From: Duganella sp. Root1480D1
Lineage (GTDB): Bacteria > Pseudomonadota > Gammaproteobacteria > Burkholderiales > Burkholderiaceae_D
Direction of reading: 5' to 3'
Assembly: GCF_001427305.1 (NCBI RefSeq)
Contig: NZ_LMFZ01000048.1
Coordinates: 187,355 to 251,354 of the forward strand
Length of the DNA: 64,000 nucleotides
The notes below the pieces were generated by a model. It had not been told where the DNA came from. It saw nothing but the letters and a program-made list of their open reading frames with translations, and made no database searches. Positions 51,622-59,116 of this stretch are shown here, in pieces. The first letter of the stretch is position 1. Each line of letters opens with the position of its first letter. Made by a program: the position numbers and the translations under genes.

Positions 51622-52803
51622 ATGGATCGTCTGCTCAGCTATCGGCCGGAACTGGAACTGTCCCCGGCGGCGCCACAGGCAGTGTGGCGCGATGAAAGCC
51701 TGCCGCAAGCAGCCGAACTGCTGGCGGCGCGGCGCGAAGGGCGCTTGCCGGCCTGGTTCCGCCATGTGGCCCCCGGCCTTGATGGCGTGTTGCCCAAGCT
51801 GGCCGACCAGGTGCTGTCCGCTGGCCCCAGGGCTGGGCGCATGCTCGGCATGGAGCTCGAAGGCCTCAGCGCCGAAGACCGTGAATTCGAAACGGCGCGC
51901 CAGTTCATGCGCTTTGCCGGGCTGGCCGCACGCCGCGCAAGGCAGGCCGCGCGCGGCGACCCGCGCCACGTAAGGCGCGCCGCCCTGAACCTCGCAGCGC
52001 GGCAGTACGCGCCCGGGCTGTTGCCCACCATCGTATCCATCATGGAACGGCATCCCGTTCCACCATCCGCAGCATCACATCAAAGGGGGCTAATCATGCA
52101 TGACATCGACCGTACCACCCTGGAATTCGGCAACGAAACTTCCTATGAAGGCGAGTATGAGTTTGGCGAATCGGAATGGGGCGGCGAAATGGGCCAGCAA
52201 GGGATGCTGACCGAAGCCGAGGAAATGGAACTGGCCAGCGAACTGCTGTCGGTGACCAATGAAGCGGAACTGGAGCAGTTCCTGGGCAGCTTCCTGAAAA
52301 AGGCAGCTTCGTTCGCCGGCAACGTGATCCGCTCGCCGGTCGGCAAGGCCATTGGCGGGGCACTGAAAGGCGTGGCCAAGAAAGCGCTGCCGCTGGCTGG
52401 TGGCGCCATCGGCGGCTACTTCGGCGGCCCGTTGGGCGCCAAGATCGGCAGTGGGCTGGCATCGGCTGCCGGCAGCGCCCTGGGCCTGGAGGCGGAGGGC
52501 GAAATGTCGGGCGAGGACCGCGAGTTCGATGGTGCCCGCACCTTCGTGAAAGTGGCAGCCGATACCGTCAACCGCGCGGCCCAGGCACGCGGCGGCGACC
52601 CGCGCCAGATTGCCATGCAGGCGGCGACTGCGGCAGTGCGCCAGCACGCGCCGGGCTTGCTGGCCAGGGCTGGCCAGCAGGGCGGCCAGCAAGGAGTGGC
52701 CGGCCGCAACGTGGGCGGGACGGGCGGAGCGGCGGGCGCCATGCACGGCAACGCCGGGCGCTGGGTGCGCCAGGGCCGCAAGATCGTCCTGTACGGAGCT
52801 TGA
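51622..52803 (+). CDS. Glycine-zipper module protein with internal start (novel family)
   Basis: A 393-residue protein I cannot place in a family. Residues 77-135 and 290-348 are two copies of one helical module (E-x-E-G-x-S-x-E-D-R-E-F at its start and HAPGLL or YAPGLL at its end). Residues 198-290 contain an acidic helix (EMELASELLSVTNEAELEQF) and a Gly/Ala/Lys-rich zipper (GGALKGVAKKALPLAGGAIG). Residues 168-190 are rich in acidic and aromatic residues. An in-frame ATG at 52096 has AAAGGGGG 6 bases upstream, so a 235-residue short form starting MHDIDRTTLEF may also be made. It is the first gene after the sigma-54 promoter. Confidence 0.75.
   Translation: MDRLLSYRPELELSPAAPQAVWRDESLPQAAELLAARREGRLPAWFRHVAPGLDGVLPKLADQVLSAGPRAGRMLGMELEGLSAEDREFETARQFMRFAGLAARRARQAARGDPRHVRRAALNLAARQYAPGLLPTIVSIMERHPVPPSAASHQRGLIMHDIDRTTLEFGNETSYEGEYEFGESEWGGEMGQQGMLTEAEEMELASELLSVTNEAELEQFLGSFLKKAASFAGNVIRSPVGKAIGGALKGVAKKALPLAGGAIGGYFGGPLGAKIGSGLASAAGSALGLEAEGEMSGEDREFDGARTFVKVAADTVNRAAQARGGDPRQIAMQAATAAVRQHAPGLLARAGQQGGQQGVAGRNVGGTGGAAGAMHGNAGRWVRQGRKIVLYGA
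52085..52098 (+). promoter_or_regulatory. Internal ribosome binding site and second start
   Basis: AAAGGGGG followed by ATG at 52096, in frame inside the first gene of the operon. It separates an N-terminal one-module part from a C-terminal full-module part. Confidence 0.6.
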
Positions 52804-52808
52804 ACCAA

Positions 52809-54068
52809 ATGAGCCCGTATGCCGCCTGGATGCTGGCGCAGGAGGCGCGGTCCTTGCTGACGCGCCTGGCCCGAGTGCTGCCATTCGCCCTGATCGAGCC
52901 GATGGTGCCGGCTGCGGCCTTGCTGCCACGTGCGCAGCTTGGCATCGAGCGGCAACTGGTGGCGGGGCGGCGCGAATTGCGGGCCATGGTGCGCGGCTTC
53001 CTGCACTGGCTGCACAGCCCCGGCGGGCGGCGCGCCAGCCCGGCCCATGCCCAGCGCCGCTTCACCTTCCTGCGCATGAAGTTCAACGCGGCCCTGATCC
53101 AGTTCGACATGTTCAACGACGTGATCACGCAGCGTAGCGAACATCGGAACGGCGTGTGGCTGGCAGGACTGGACATTGCGTCGGCCGATGCCCTGGCCCT
53201 GCGCGGCGGCTATTACACGGCGCCGCCCGTGGTGTGCTACCTGGACCGCGGGCCCGGCGCGGCGATCCGGCGGGCGCGCACGCGACTGCCCGGCGGCGGC
53301 GACAACCCGGTCGCCATCATCCGGGTGCCGCGCGAACGAATGGTCGGCGCCAGCATTGCGTCCTCCCTGTTCCATGAAGTCGGGCACCAGGGCGCTGCGC
53401 TGCTGGACCTCGTCAACTCCTTGCGGCCGGTGCTGCAATCGCTGCAATCCGGTGCTACCGGGCCGGCACAGGTGTGGAAGCTGTGGGAACGCTGGATTTC
53501 CGAAATCGTCGCCGACTTCTGGTCGCTGGCAAGGGTGGGAGTGGCGGCCACCCACGGCCTGATCGGCGTGGTCAGCCTGCCGCGCATCTTCGTCTTCCGC
53601 ATCAATATCGACGATCCGCACCCGGTGCCGTGGATCCGGGTGCTCCTGAGTTGCGCGATGGGCGAGCGGCTCTATCCGCATCCGCAGTGGCAGCGCATGG
53701 CACGCCTGTGGGAATCCTACTATCCCCTGGATGGCGTGCCGGAGGCTGACCGGCAGTTGCTGATGGCACTGCGCGACTCGATGGCAGCACTGGCAGGCTT
53801 GCTGGCCAGCCATCGTCCGGCCCTGCTGCGCGGGGCTTCGCTGCCGCAAGCGCTGCAAGTGGAGCAACGCCAGCCGACCTACCTGGCTCTGTTGTTCCGG
53901 CTTTGGCAACGCCAGCCGCAACGCATGTACCAGGCGTCGCCGGTGCTGGTGTTCGCAGTGATCGGCCAGGCGCGCGCGGACGGCATCCTGAGCCCGGAAC
54001 ATGAAAGCACCCTGCTGGGACGCCTGCTGACGCACTGGGCACTTCGCAACACATTGACTGATATTTGA
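52809..54068 (+). CDS. Putative HExxH metallopeptidase (novel operon, gene 2)
   Basis: A 419-residue protein with a zinc-peptidase motif HEVGHQ at about 189-194 (ligands His189, His193, catalytic Glu190) and a downstream EIVADFW (about 232-238) that could supply the third Glu/Asp ligand, a gluzincin-like arrangement. No signal peptide is seen. The C-terminal half is helical with LYPHPQWQRMARLWESYYPL. I know no named family. ATG 52809 lies 10 bases after GGAG and 5 bases after the preceding stop. It might process the module proteins encoded on either side; this is inference. Confidence 0.75.
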   Translation: MSPYAAWMLAQEARSLLTRLARVLPFALIEPMVPAAALLPRAQLGIERQLVAGRRELRAMVRGFLHWLHSPGGRRASPAHAQRRFTFLRMKFNAALIQFDMFNDVITQRSEHRNGVWLAGLDIASADALALRGGYYTAPPVVCYLDRGPGAAIRRARTRLPGGGDNPVAIIRVPRERMVGASIASSLFHEVGHQGAALLDLVNSLRPVLQSLQSGATGPAQVWKLWERWISEIVADFWSLARVGVAATHGLIGVVSLPRIFVFRINIDDPHPVPWIRVLLSCAMGERLYPHPQWQRMARLWESYYPLDGVPEADRQLLMALRDSMAALAGLLASHRPALLRGASLPQALQVEQRQPTYLALLFRLWQRQPQRMYQASPVLVFAVIGQARADGILSPEHESTLLGRLLTHWALRNTLTDI

Positions 54069-54081
54069 GGAGAGTTCCATC

Positions 54082-56259
54082 ATGACGAAAACGAGTGCGG
54101 CAGCCGCTGGTGCAAGCGGCAAGATCGATGTCAACGTGCGGGCCCGGATATCGGACAATCGCTGGGTCCCGGTGGTGCATGCGCATCTGTTGCTGGTTCA
54201 ACCTTCAGACGCACAACTGAAGCAGCTGCAGTTGCTCAATGAGGACAAGGGCACGCCAGAGGAAGCGCGCAAGATGATGGCGGCATGGCCTTGCCTGCGG
54301 CCCACCCATACCGGGCCCAATGGGCATGCGCGCTTCGACGGGTTGGGAATCGGCACCTACTATGTCGTGTACAACAACGTCACTCCCTTCGACCAGGATT
54401 TCGTGCGCTTCAACCGCATCGATATCCTGGCATCCGACACGCGCGGGGAGACCGAATTCGTCCTGGATCCTCCATTCCGGCTCGATCCGGTGTTCTTCGC
54501 CAATGGCGACAACCAGGACCGTCCCCACGGGCTGGTGGGCGACACCGTCTGGGTTTCGGTAGCGCACGACCTGCCGGGACAGCCTAATCCAATGGAAGGC
54601 ATGTACTATGTGCCGGAACCCCCGCTGCAAAGCCAGGCGCAAAAGGGCGTAAAGTCCAGCATGCGGCTGAACTCGACCGGCACCACAGAGGCGGCGGTCA
54701 ACGTCTACATGGCCGCGCTGGAGCCGGACGGCGTTACACCCGACCCGAACGACGCTGCCCACTTCCGCGCCTCGGAGCCGATCATCGTCGACGAGGGCAG
54801 CGCGACGAAGGTGAGCGGTACGATCACCACCCAGGCCTCGCGCACGGAAGCCGAATTCCGGCCCGTACTCGCACACTGGACCCTGATCCGGAACAGCGCT
54901 GAAGCCCTGTCATTCAACACCTATAAGCTGTTCATCGACCACCTGTTCTGCAACGACGCCGGCGGCGAGGTGCCGGAATTCGAGCGCGGCCGCTTCAACG
55001 AAAAGGAGCGCGCCTTCCGGCTGCTTGAGAAACGGCGCACCTTGCCATTCAGCGACTCGGACTCCTATCGCGTACTGAAGGCCGCGACCGAAGCGTTTGT
55101 GATGGTCAATTGCGGCGTGTTGCGCACCCCGTATGCCTTCCGTCCCCAGGAAGACGCCGACTACCTCGACCGGCGCGACCTGCCGGCCGACCGCAAGCTG
55201 GAGGATGAACTGGTCAAGCGCTACCTGACGTCGCTGGACCAGAATACGCGCATCCTGCCTTACCTGGCCCTGATCCGCAGCAAGCTGCCGGACGTGCGCA
55301 TCCACATTGGGCACAAGGAGCACCACGACGCCGAGCTGTGCGCGGGCTTCATCCGCGACCGCCTGGTCAATCCCTGCATGATGGAACTTATCTGGTCTTA
55401 CTGGCAGGAAGAGGGCATGCTGGTGCAGACCATGAACGCGGTCACGCGCCGCTTCCAGAACGTGCGCTCGCCGGCCAACGGCAACGGGCCGGATCCGCTG
55501 GCCAATATGGAAGTGGACATGCTGCGGCCGCTGAATAACCTGCTGTGGGGTTATGTGCAGGACGAACAGCACCGCTTGAGCGTGGTGCGCCGCAATTACG
55601 AGTACGACCACCATTACGGCATCCACCTGGACGGCAAGGCCGTGCGCGACTTCCGTCCGGCTGACAGCCGCTCCAAGTTCATCGAAGCCTTCCACAACCT
55701 GCTGCGCCAGCTCATGCCGTTCTATCGCCAGGACGACGACACCACGGTCAAGGCCGATGCCTTCCCGATCCTGAACGCGCTGAAGGAGGTACACCTGATC
55801 CTGTCGCAGGGCGCGCACAACCAGTTCGGCGACCTGCCGTCCACCGCGCGCATCGAAATGCTGATGCAGCAATGGATGCTGGCGCGGCCGGAATTCCGCG
55901 AGTTCCTGCCAACCCGGCTGATGGTGGCACACCCCGAGCCATGGATGGACCGGGTCGACGCCATGAAGAAGGTGCAGGGCTGGAGCGACACCAGCATCGC
56001 CCATTTCCGCGACCTGGCCATGTTCGGCGAACAGTTGCTGCTGTCGGTGCGCTACACGCACTGGAGCGATGTGTACGATCCGACCGAGGCCTTTGCCTGG
56101 GCGCGCTTCTGGCGGCCGCAGGCGCAAGGCTATATGCACGCTTACCGGGCCGTGACAGGCGTGGACATGGCGTCGGAAACCCCCAACCAGAAGTTGGAAG
56201 CCACCATGCCTTCGGTTCTGCTGCGGCAGCGCCTGGAGGCCATGCCGCGCACCGCGTGA
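54082..56259 (+). CDS. Large hypothetical protein (novel operon, gene 3)
   Basis: A 725-residue protein of unknown family. Residues about 14-130 look like a carboxypeptidase-regulatory or SpaA-type beta sandwich (GHARFDGLGIGTYYVVYNNV). Residues 150-270 are also beta-rich. From about 320 onward it is helical, with clustered His (HIGHKEHHDAEL near 408-419, EYDHHYGIH near 507-515) that could bind metal. No signal peptide or membrane helix is seen. GAGGAG precedes the ATG, 13 bases after the peptidase gene. A structural scaffold or an enzyme are both possible. Confidence 0.7.
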   Translation: MTKTSAAAAGASGKIDVNVRARISDNRWVPVVHAHLLLVQPSDAQLKQLQLLNEDKGTPEEARKMMAAWPCLRPTHTGPNGHARFDGLGIGTYYVVYNNVTPFDQDFVRFNRIDILASDTRGETEFVLDPPFRLDPVFFANGDNQDRPHGLVGDTVWVSVAHDLPGQPNPMEGMYYVPEPPLQSQAQKGVKSSMRLNSTGTTEAAVNVYMAALEPDGVTPDPNDAAHFRASEPIIVDEGSATKVSGTITTQASRTEAEFRPVLAHWTLIRNSAEALSFNTYKLFIDHLFCNDAGGEVPEFERGRFNEKERAFRLLEKRRTLPFSDSDSYRVLKAATEAFVMVNCGVLRTPYAFRPQEDADYLDRRDLPADRKLEDELVKRYLTSLDQNTRILPYLALIRSKLPDVRIHIGHKEHHDAELCAGFIRDRLVNPCMMELIWSYWQEEGMLVQTMNAVTRRFQNVRSPANGNGPDPLANMEVDMLRPLNNLLWGYVQDEQHRLSVVRRNYEYDHHYGIHLDGKAVRDFRPADSRSKFIEAFHNLLRQLMPFYRQDDDTTVKADAFPILNALKEVHLILSQGAHNQFGDLPSTARIEMLMQQWMLARPEFREFLPTRLMVAHPEPWMDRVDAMKKVQGWSDTSIAHFRDLAMFGEQLLLSVRYTHWSDVYDPTEAFAWARFWRPQAQGYMHAYRAVTGVDMASETPNQKLEATMPSVLLRQRLEAMPRTA

Positions 56260-56266
56260 GGCGGCG

Positions 56267-57304
56267 GTGCGCGCCGACTTCACCAGCGCCCTGTACCTGG
56301 GCATGCGGCATCCTGCGCAATCGCTGCCGGCCTGGGATGAGCTGACGCTGGGGAAGCCGGCCGTGCTGGAGCCGGTGCCGGGCGAACCGGAACTGGGGGC
56401 CGCCCTGGCGCGCCTGATGGATTGCGAAGCGGCTTGCCTGCTGCCTTCCAGCCTGCACCTGTTCTGGGACCTGTTCGGCTGGCTGGCGAGCGCGCGTGTG
56501 GCATTGCTGGTCGACAGCGCGGCCTACCCGGTAGCACGCTGGGGCGCCGAACGCGCCAGCGCGCAGGGCGTGCCGGTGCAGTGCTTTGGCCACTGCAATG
56601 CAGCACAGGCAGCGGCGATGGCGCAGCGTATTCGGGAAAGGGGCCGGCGGCCGGTGATCCTGACCGACGGCTACTCGCCCGGCGATGCCGCCGCGCCGCC
56701 GCTGGCGGCCTACGCCGACATCGCCGATTCCAGCGGGGGCATGCTGCTGTTGGACGACACCCAGGCGCTTGGCGTGCTGGGTGTGGAGGGCGGCGGATCG
56801 GTGGCCGAGCATGGCCTTGGCGGCGGGCCGGTATTGGTGGGCGCCTCGCTGGCGAAAGGCTTCGGGGCACCGCTGGCAGTACTGGCGGGGCCGCGAAAGA
56901 TGCTGGGCAGCTTCATGGCGGCCAGCGCGACGCGGGTGCATTGCAGCCCGCCATCGGTGGCGGCGATTGCGGCAGGCCGCTGTGCACTGGAGGCCAATCG
57001 CAGGATGGGGCGCGCGCTGCGCAAACGCTTGCGGGAGCGGATAGCGCAATTGCAGGCGGCGCTGGCTGCCCGCGGGATAGCGTGCATGGGCGGCGAGTTC
57101 CCGGTCCAGCGCATCCTGCTGCCGCCTTCATGCGATGGCGCTGCCTTGAGGAGCGGGCTTTCGTTGGCAGGAATCGAAGTGCTGTTGCAAGGAACACCGG
57201 CCAGGCAGATCCTGACCTTGCTGCTGCGGGCCGACCACAGCGCACAGCAGGTTGCCTGTGCCGCCCGCTCAATTGGACAACTGATGGAGGTGCTGCATGT
57301 TTGA
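56267..57304 (+). CDS. PLP-dependent enzyme, alpha-oxoamine synthase-like (novel operon, gene 4)
   Basis: A 345-residue fold-type I PLP protein. LLLDDTQALGVLG (Asp near 163-164 for the pyridine nitrogen) and GASLAKGFGAPLAV (Lys197 for the Schiff base) match the 8-amino-7-oxononanoate synthase group, though the usual His after DDA is Gln here. It is shorter than typical family members (about 385-400), mainly at the N terminus. The start is GTG 56267, 7 bases after the previous stop; ATG 56303 is an alternative. The substrate is unknown; biotin synthesis is unlikely in this context. Confidence 0.78.
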   Translation: MRADFTSALYLGMRHPAQSLPAWDELTLGKPAVLEPVPGEPELGAALARLMDCEAACLLPSSLHLFWDLFGWLASARVALLVDSAAYPVARWGAERASAQGVPVQCFGHCNAAQAAAMAQRIRERGRRPVILTDGYSPGDAAAPPLAAYADIADSSGGMLLLDDTQALGVLGVEGGGSVAEHGLGGGPVLVGASLAKGFGAPLAVLAGPRKMLGSFMAASATRVHCSPPSVAAIAAGRCALEANRRMGRALRKRLRERIAQLQAALAARGIACMGGEFPVQRILLPPSCDGAALRSGLSLAGIEVLLQGTPARQILTLLLRADHSAQQVACAARSIGQLMEVLHV

Positions 57305-58385
57305 GACGATGGAATTCGAATGGCGCCCCAAAGGCGGCCGCGCAATGGGGCGCCCGCGTGTACGCCCCACCCGCAAAACCCGCCCGGCGCCGGTATACGG
57401 AAGCGGCTGGCCTTACCGCGTGCCAGTATTCGAACCGCTGCCGCTGCTGGAACCTCCGGCCGGCGACGAGCCGGGCCCGGACGAAGGGGACAGCGATGGC
57501 GACAGCGAGCTGCCGCCGACCATCGCCCAGGCCGTGGGGCAGATGCCGCGCGCCCTGCAGCCAGCCTATGCGCCGGTCGCCACGCTCGACCGCGCGCCCG
57601 GCGATCCGCGCACGCACGGGCCAGGCTTGTATTACCTGGAATTCACCGTCAACGGCCAGCGCCGGGGGTACAGCGGACAGGCCAGGCATATGGGGCAGCG
57701 CCTGGCGCAGCACCGCATCTGCGCCGGCATGATGGGTATCCGGCCATCGGAAGTCAGCGTCTACGTTGCTGCCAACCTGGCAGACGACGCCGACCGCAGG
57801 CGGCGCGAACGGAGCTTGCACGACACGATGTTCCGGCATCACCAGGGCGTGCTGACCAACCAGCGCCGCGAGCTCGAATTCGAAGTGCTGGGAGAAGAGC
57901 ACGAAGCCCCCTGCGGTTGCAGGCGCTGCCAGCACGGCCCGTTCAGCCCTGAGCAGGAGATGGAGCTGGCGATGGAGCTGTTGGGCGTGCAAAACGAGGA
58001 GGAGCTGGAACAATTCCTGGGCAAGATGTTCAAAGGCGTGTGGAGTGGGATCAAGAAGGTCGCCAAGCCCCTGGGCGGAATCCTGAAGGGAATTGCGAAG
58101 AAGGCCTTGCCGTTCGTCGGCGGTGCGCTGGGATCGTTTATCCCGATTCCCGGTGTAGGAACGGCGCTGGGGCGTGCGCTTGGCGGTGCGCTGAGCAATG
58201 CGCTCGAAATGGAATTGCAGGAGATGCCCGATGTGGACCGCGAGCTGGAAGTGGCGCGCCGATTTGTGCGCATTGCCGGCAGCGCCGCGCAGTCGGCAGG
58301 TGACAGCGATGGCAGCCCGCAGGCGGTGCGGCGTGCCGTGCTGGAGGCCCTGCGTACCCACGCACCGCATTTTGGCCAGTCATGA
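57297..58385 (+). CDS. GIY-YIG-like domain fused to the glycine-zipper module (novel operon, gene 5)
   Basis: A 362-residue two-part protein. Residues about 105-200 resemble a GIY-YIG nuclease: GLYYLEF at 110-116, YSGQAR at 125-130, His139/Arg140, Glu171 in RRERSLHD and Asn188 in LTNQR. A CGCRRC cluster (206-211) follows, then the same module as in gene 1 (about 216-358: EMELAMELLGVQNEEELEQF, a GILKGIAKKALPFVGGALG zipper, DRELEVARRFVRIAG, ending THAPHFG). The N-terminal 100 residues are Pro/Arg-rich. It overlaps gene 4 by 8 bases, with GGAGG upstream. Confidence 0.75.
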   Translation: MFETMEFEWRPKGGRAMGRPRVRPTRKTRPAPVYGSGWPYRVPVFEPLPLLEPPAGDEPGPDEGDSDGDSELPPTIAQAVGQMPRALQPAYAPVATLDRAPGDPRTHGPGLYYLEFTVNGQRRGYSGQARHMGQRLAQHRICAGMMGIRPSEVSVYVAANLADDADRRRRERSLHDTMFRHHQGVLTNQRRELEFEVLGEEHEAPCGCRRCQHGPFSPEQEMELAMELLGVQNEEELEQFLGKMFKGVWSGIKKVAKPLGGILKGIAKKALPFVGGALGSFIPIPGVGTALGRALGGALSNALEMELQEMPDVDRELEVARRFVRIAGSAAQSAGDSDGSPQAVRRAVLEALRTHAPHFGQS

Positions 58386-59110
58386 TCATCGACTGCCACT
58401 GCCACGCCGGTCCCGGCGACGGCTTGACCGGGCCTTGGGACAGCAACGCCGCGCTTGGCCGCTACGCCCGGCGCGCGCGTGAAGCAGGCATCGACCGCAC
58501 GGTGCTGCTGGCAGCTTTCCATTCCAATTACGGCGCCGCCAATGCCGGCGTGGCGCGGCTGGTTGCAGCGGAACCGGAGCGCTACCTGGCCTTTGCCTTC
58601 GTGCATGCCAGGCGCGACGCGGGGCGGATTGCTGCGCTGGTCCGGAGGGCGGTGGAGGAATACGGCTTCGTTGGCATCAAGCTGCACCGGCACGACGCAG
58701 CGATCACAGGCGAAGTGTGCGAGGCGGCGCGGCACTTCGGCCTGCCAGTGCTGTACGACCCGGTCGGCGTCGCATCGGTGGCCGAGCTGCTGGCAGCGCA
58801 GTACCCGGACGTGAACTTCATCTTGCCCCACCTGGGCAGCTTTGCCGACGACTGGGCAGCGCAACTCGCATTGATCGACCACCTGGCGCGGCATCGCAAC
58901 ATCTATACCGACAGCGCCGGTGTACGCCGCTTCGACCTGCTGGAGCAGGCGATCCGCCGCGCAGGTGCGCACAAGGTCTTGTTCGGATCGGACGGACCCT
59001 GGCTGCATCCCGGCGTGGAACTTGAGAAGATCCGTTTGCTGCGGCTGGCGGCAGGGGACGAAGCCTTGGTCCTGGGCGGCAACCTGTTGCGGCTGATCGG
59101 CCGGGATTAG
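58382..59110 (+). CDS. Amidohydrolase family 2 protein (novel operon, gene 6)
   Basis: A 242-residue TIM-barrel metal hydrolase. MIIDCHCHAGPG supplies the HxH pair. GIKLHRHD, FILPHLGSFADDW and LFGSDGPWLHPG give the later His and Asp ligands, as in the PF04909 group (decarboxylases and lactonases). It overlaps gene 5 by 4 bases (ATGA) and closes the operon, converging on the activator gene 6 bases away. The substrate is unknown. Confidence 0.85.
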   Translation: MIIDCHCHAGPGDGLTGPWDSNAALGRYARRAREAGIDRTVLLAAFHSNYGAANAGVARLVAAEPERYLAFAFVHARRDAGRIAALVRRAVEEYGFVGIKLHRHDAAITGEVCEAARHFGLPVLYDPVGVASVAELLAAQYPDVNFILPHLGSFADDWAAQLALIDHLARHRNIYTDSAGVRRFDLLEQAIRRAGAHKVLFGSDGPWLHPGVELEKIRLLRLAAGDEALVLGGNLLRLIGRD

Positions 59111-59116
59111 CAGGAT

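Noticed and set aside
52200-52500. Reading the acidic helix and zipper as a Nif11-type leader and bacteriocin core
   Set aside because: The layout is suggestive, but there is no clear double-Gly cleavage site, no modification enzyme of a known class and no peptidase-containing exporter. Kept only as a hypothesis.
56267-57304. BioF in a biotin operon
   Set aside because: No bioA, bioB, bioC or bioD nearby, the protein is shorter, and the conserved His next to the PLP Asp is replaced by Gln.
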